A stretch of DNA of 8,951 bases from Bacteriovoracaceae bacterium (GTDB taxonomy: Bacteria; Bdellovibrionota; Bacteriovoracia; Bacteriovoracales; Bacteriovoracaceae), in NCBI GenBank assembly GCA_023151145.1, contig JAKLJM010000083.1:1-8951 (forward strand). The letters run 5' to 3'. Below, piece after piece: positions 7,701 through 8,951 of the stretch (its first letter is position 1; each line of letters opens with the position of its first letter). A program made the position numbers and the translations under genes. The notes beneath the pieces were generated by a model. It saw only the letters and a program-made list of their open reading frames with translations, was not told where the DNA came from and made no database searches.

Positions 7701-8653
7701 TGTTTATTAATAATAGATGAAATAAGCATTTGATCAGCTATGGCAAAAGAAGAAAATAAGATTTCTGAATTGGCAGCATAAATCTCTTCAACAATTCTGG
7801 TTAAGCTTTTTACTTTTGGAGATAAAATGAATTCAAATTGGTGATTTCCCACTTTCACCACTGGATAACTCACTCGAGCACCAGATGAAACTAATTTTCT
7901 CATCTCACTATCATCTAAGGCTTCAATTCGCATGCCTGCATTGTCTTGTACCGAATAAACACCTTTTTTCTTAACTTTGGTATTACCCATAACAAGTTGA
8001 GTAAAATCTAAATTTAGCACTTTAACAGCATCTGGATTTTTTAGACTAATGGCCAACTCAACGTTTTCCACTGCTCCGTGATTAGTAGGATTGAATGAAC
8101 CAAACCAGGCAATTTGATCATCAAAGATCATATATTTGTTGTGATTAAACATCGTTTCACAACTAGGTGTCCCATCATCTAGGATTTGTGATTCACTTTG
8201 ACCGACACTTAAAAGATGTGATTTTAAATCATCGAAAAACTCTTTATATCCAGTTTTTCCACTGTAACAAAGATCTGTGGAAATTTGAATTTTCACTCCC
8301 CTACTTGCGGCCTCTTTAAGGGCCACAAAAACTTCAGCGTGATTGAATTGAAAAATTGCTAACTTAATACTTTTTTGTGATTTTTTAATGTGTTGAAGGA
8401 GAGCAGGAACCAAGCCAACTCCACCTGGATTCGTATAGGGTGGTAAATTAAAATAAATTTGTAGCTGATCACCCATTAATTGATTTTGCCCAACCAAACT
8501 TTCTGGATAGAGTCCATCTTTTTGAAGGACCTCTCTTGATAGTGATGACGGAAATCGTTCTACACTTGTTTGATTATTGGCCGTAAAAAAAGAACACCCC
8601 TGTAAAAGGAGTGTTCCGACGATAATAAAATGTTTCATTGTATTTTTAATCAT
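4739..8653 (-). CDS. Giant lipoprotein: double-HKD phospholipase D + lamin-tail-like domain + amidohydrolase
   Basis: A 1304-residue lipid-anchored protein. The leader (MKHFIIVGTLLLQGC) ends in a lipobox with Cys20 and Ser at +2, which by Lol sorting rules favours the outer membrane. Module 1 (about 65-490) is phospholipase D-like: HKD motif 1 has His171, Lys173, Asp178 then GSFN 185-188; motif 2 has His440, Lys442, Asp447 then GSHN 454-457, so a full active site is present. Such enzymes cleave phosphodiesters in lipids or nucleic acids. Module 2 (about 504-757) resembles a lamin-tail domain: AITEIM, YIELYNFGDTAVNLFGM, and a late NDAPG. Module 3 (about 770-1212) is an amidohydrolase of the ATZ/TRZ/deaminase type: FPGLIDGHNH (His826, His828), HLGE (His1030, Glu1033), VIHGLGF (His1060) and GLGSDWS (Asp1111), giving all expected metal ligands. 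The last 90 residues are helical and unassigned. ATG 8653 is preferred over a TTG three codons earlier; the ribosome site is weak, and a third in-frame ATG at 8638 would still leave a leader. The preceding gene ends 11 bases upstream, so they probably share a transcript. Confidence 0.85.
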   Translation of the reverse strand: MIKNTMKHFIIVGTLLLQGCSFFTANNQTSVERFPSSLSREVLQKDGLYPESLVGQNQLMGDQLQIYFNLPPYTNPGGVGLVPALLQHIKKSQKSIKLAIFQFNHAEVFVALKEAASRGVKIQISTDLCYSGKTGYKEFFDDLKSHLLSVGQSESQILDDGTPSCETMFNHNKYMIFDDQIAWFGSFNPTNHGAVENVELAISLKNPDAVKVLNLDFTQLVMGNTKVKKKGVYSVQDNAGMRIEALDDSEMRKLVSSGARVSYPVVKVGNHQFEFILSPKVKSLTRIVEEIYAANSEILFSSFAIADQMLISSIINKHSGRNISPIILLPHPGENPDVVVRDNGGKNDKTFKSDVEKNQFKLKIKTDLENNLKSAKNYLTPKGELKSVFRYFYPTDDSMVRRVYVEGIFNNKVIEAENTKDRLAEAGIPLYQSNMNGELHNKLFLIDENVTIFGSHNFSQSAENSNDELTVIVKSGEITKFLKNQLYKKTKYFSVPSSKDLSIPKIAITEIMSESQFQFKQLKRVVDAGDYIELYNFGDTAVNLFGMRIDDRFFPRLDGESMDLSTNPGFSGELVGFKPSLKVETLGTPLYDPKFTILGAKKTALIVGRYFNEAYYKEKFETKFTELNGRKPTKEEYPLLVTIGAHFSSVIGDSTTGLKSRDRISLYHVDNHTVIDRFEYPTIHTVSNKVVTRRLSQNRLQDLHLQKTQYSKEMSRRFYFKNGVEQFDHFYGLNQEYSQNSEWMLVDEKNDAPGIVQLGERKISSKDDEVVIEAEIADYESDTFKRATIVMQNGLIKDVFTSSPNRLLPSPILSGVVLFPGLIDGHNHLKYNFFPLWSTNKFFQNRYEWPELSTYTKGIKEIYKKVYTDIPECSSMIDEAQKVKCLAKERCHVLRFGEIKALLGGTTTIQGSTSFDETSGDITFRGVTPYYIGEGKKRGLSKARVLENELDACSLDAAQNLERISLDGSDNIRSTALPITSEAFGSHNLGTEKFKSSGANRLKSEYDNQSPFVANQPTSWKERTKAFYVHLGEGVDEMSRAEWTLLSKLGLAQSQSVVIHGLGFNEEELSQMQKSSTPLIWSPTSNALLYKSYAKIVAAKKNKLMMGLGSDWSLSGTRSMLYELKVAKKINQSKLQNVLSDHELIKMASLNNARIAGLDNYLGKIAPKASADFFIINTKHKLSKPSDTILALTESKIHSTWVKGQPQTAEVQVLRSLNDQMGLGLSVFEMAKLDKVSCASNMGFLTTNENINGLMRVVSRYKKAVNELNPKIKNDLNKEFFETDSFCHENENKATSEAFKALAI
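8585..8616 (-). terminator. Terminator-like hairpin plus U-tract inside the lipoprotein signal-peptide codons
   Basis: On the transcribed (-) strand GAACACTCC (8616-8608), a seven-base loop TTTTACA, and GGGGTGTTC (8600-8592) form a 9-bp stem with one G-U pair, followed at once by seven T (8591-8585). This has every element of an intrinsic terminator, yet it lies about 37 bases into the reading frame, across the lipobox codons. It might cause partial premature termination that depends on translation; it might also be a by-product of Leu-Gln-Gly-Cys-Ser-Phe-Phe codons. The shape is seen; the function is inferred. Confidence 0.5.
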
Positions 8654-8664
8654 GATTACCAATC

Positions 8665-8951
8665 TTATTTATTTGGACAAGCCCAATATGATTTTTTAGC
8701 AGGATCGTAATACATACAATCTCTATTTTTAGTTAAACCTGAAAAAATGCCTGGAGCTTTTTTATTAACTTCTGAGCGTAAATTCATTACTTCTTCCCAG
8801 CTTAATGAAACAGCTTCGCTAACATGTACAGGGTATGATCCACCTTTAGCGGTAAAAAATTGTTGAACCATTTCTTCTTTGGCCTTGTCATTAGGGCGAT
8901 TCCAAAACCATTGATTTTCAAATTCATCGAAGAATGATTTATAAAGTCCAG
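8665..8951 (-). CDS. Unrecognised protein, C-terminal 95 residues (partial)
   Basis: The frame is open to the window edge, so this is the end of a longer gene and the internal Met at 8871 should not be taken as the start. The visible part is hydrophilic and aromatic (FENQWFWNRPNDK near the edge, then SYPVHVSEAVSLSWEEV) and ends with a pair of cysteines 14 residues apart in CMYYDPAKKSYWAC, which could form a disulfide if the protein is exported. I recognise no family. It ends 11 bases before the lipoprotein start on the same strand, so the two are likely one operon and may act together at the cell envelope. Confidence 0.65.
   Translation of the reverse strand, partial: GLYKSFFDEFENQWFWNRPNDKAKEEMVQQFFTAKGGSYPVHVSEAVSLSWEEVMNLRSEVNKKAPGIFSGLTKNRDCMYYDPAKKSYWACPNK

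Noticed and set aside
8654..8662. TTG start three codons before the chosen lipoprotein start
   Set aside because: An ATG stands three codons later with an equally weak ribosome context; the choice does not change the signal peptide prediction much.
1..8951. Transposon, phage, CRISPR or tRNA involvement in the sulfur-locus rearrangement
   Set aside because: I see no transposase, terminal inverted repeats, spacer-repeat pattern or tRNA cloverleaf; the only repeat is the 140-bp direct one.

Overview
The window is AT-rich (roughly mid-30s % G+C by eye) and reads as a Gram-negative bacterial chromosome: there is an outer-membrane type lipoprotein, an RsmE rRNA methyltransferase and a NifU-type Fe-S protein. 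The low G+C, lysine-rich proteins, large lipid-anchored hydrolase and gene mix would suit a Bdellovibrionota/Bacteriovorax-like or related deltaproteobacterial lineage. That placement is an impression, not something the sequence proves.

Layout. (1) Positions 1-1922, + strand: a sulfur-compound transport cluster made of a rhodanese remnant, a YeeE/YedE (Sulf_transp) subunit, a DUF6691-type second subunit and a TauE/SafE permease. The cluster is visibly rearranged. The first 140 bases recur exactly at 644-783, so the end of the YeeE gene and the start of the DUF6691 gene are present twice. In the left copy the DUF6691 start is joined in frame to the C-terminal half of a rhodanese. In the right copy the DUF6691 gene has lost an internal stretch and is frameshifted. 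Both abnormal junctions leave the same T-run in the same gene, which points to a tandem duplication plus deletion, or to an assembly error. (2) Positions 1927-3569, - strand: a compact DExH helicase followed by a two-CBS-domain protein, an apparent operon that converges on the TauE gene. (3) Positions 3705-4729, + strand: RsmE and a stand-alone Nfu-domain protein, divergent from the helicase. (4) Positions 4739-8951, - strand: a gene for an unrecognised protein that runs off the right edge, followed by a very large lipoprotein with two HKD phospholipase D motifs, a lamin-tail-like domain and a complete metal-dependent amidohydrolase domain.

How the genes work together. The sulfur cluster probably moves thiosulfate or persulfide-derived sulfur species across the inner membrane and handles sulfane sulfur in the cytoplasm; as drawn here, its second permease subunit would not be made. 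The lipoprotein would sit on the cell surface or in the periplasm and combines two unrelated hydrolase chemistries, suggesting degradation of external polymers or metabolites. Its mRNA carries a terminator-like hairpin with a seven-U tail inside the signal-peptide codons, which may attenuate expression. The three-module lipoprotein, the intragenic terminator and the rearranged sulfur locus are the points most worth following up. I found no tRNA, rRNA, CRISPR array or transposase.
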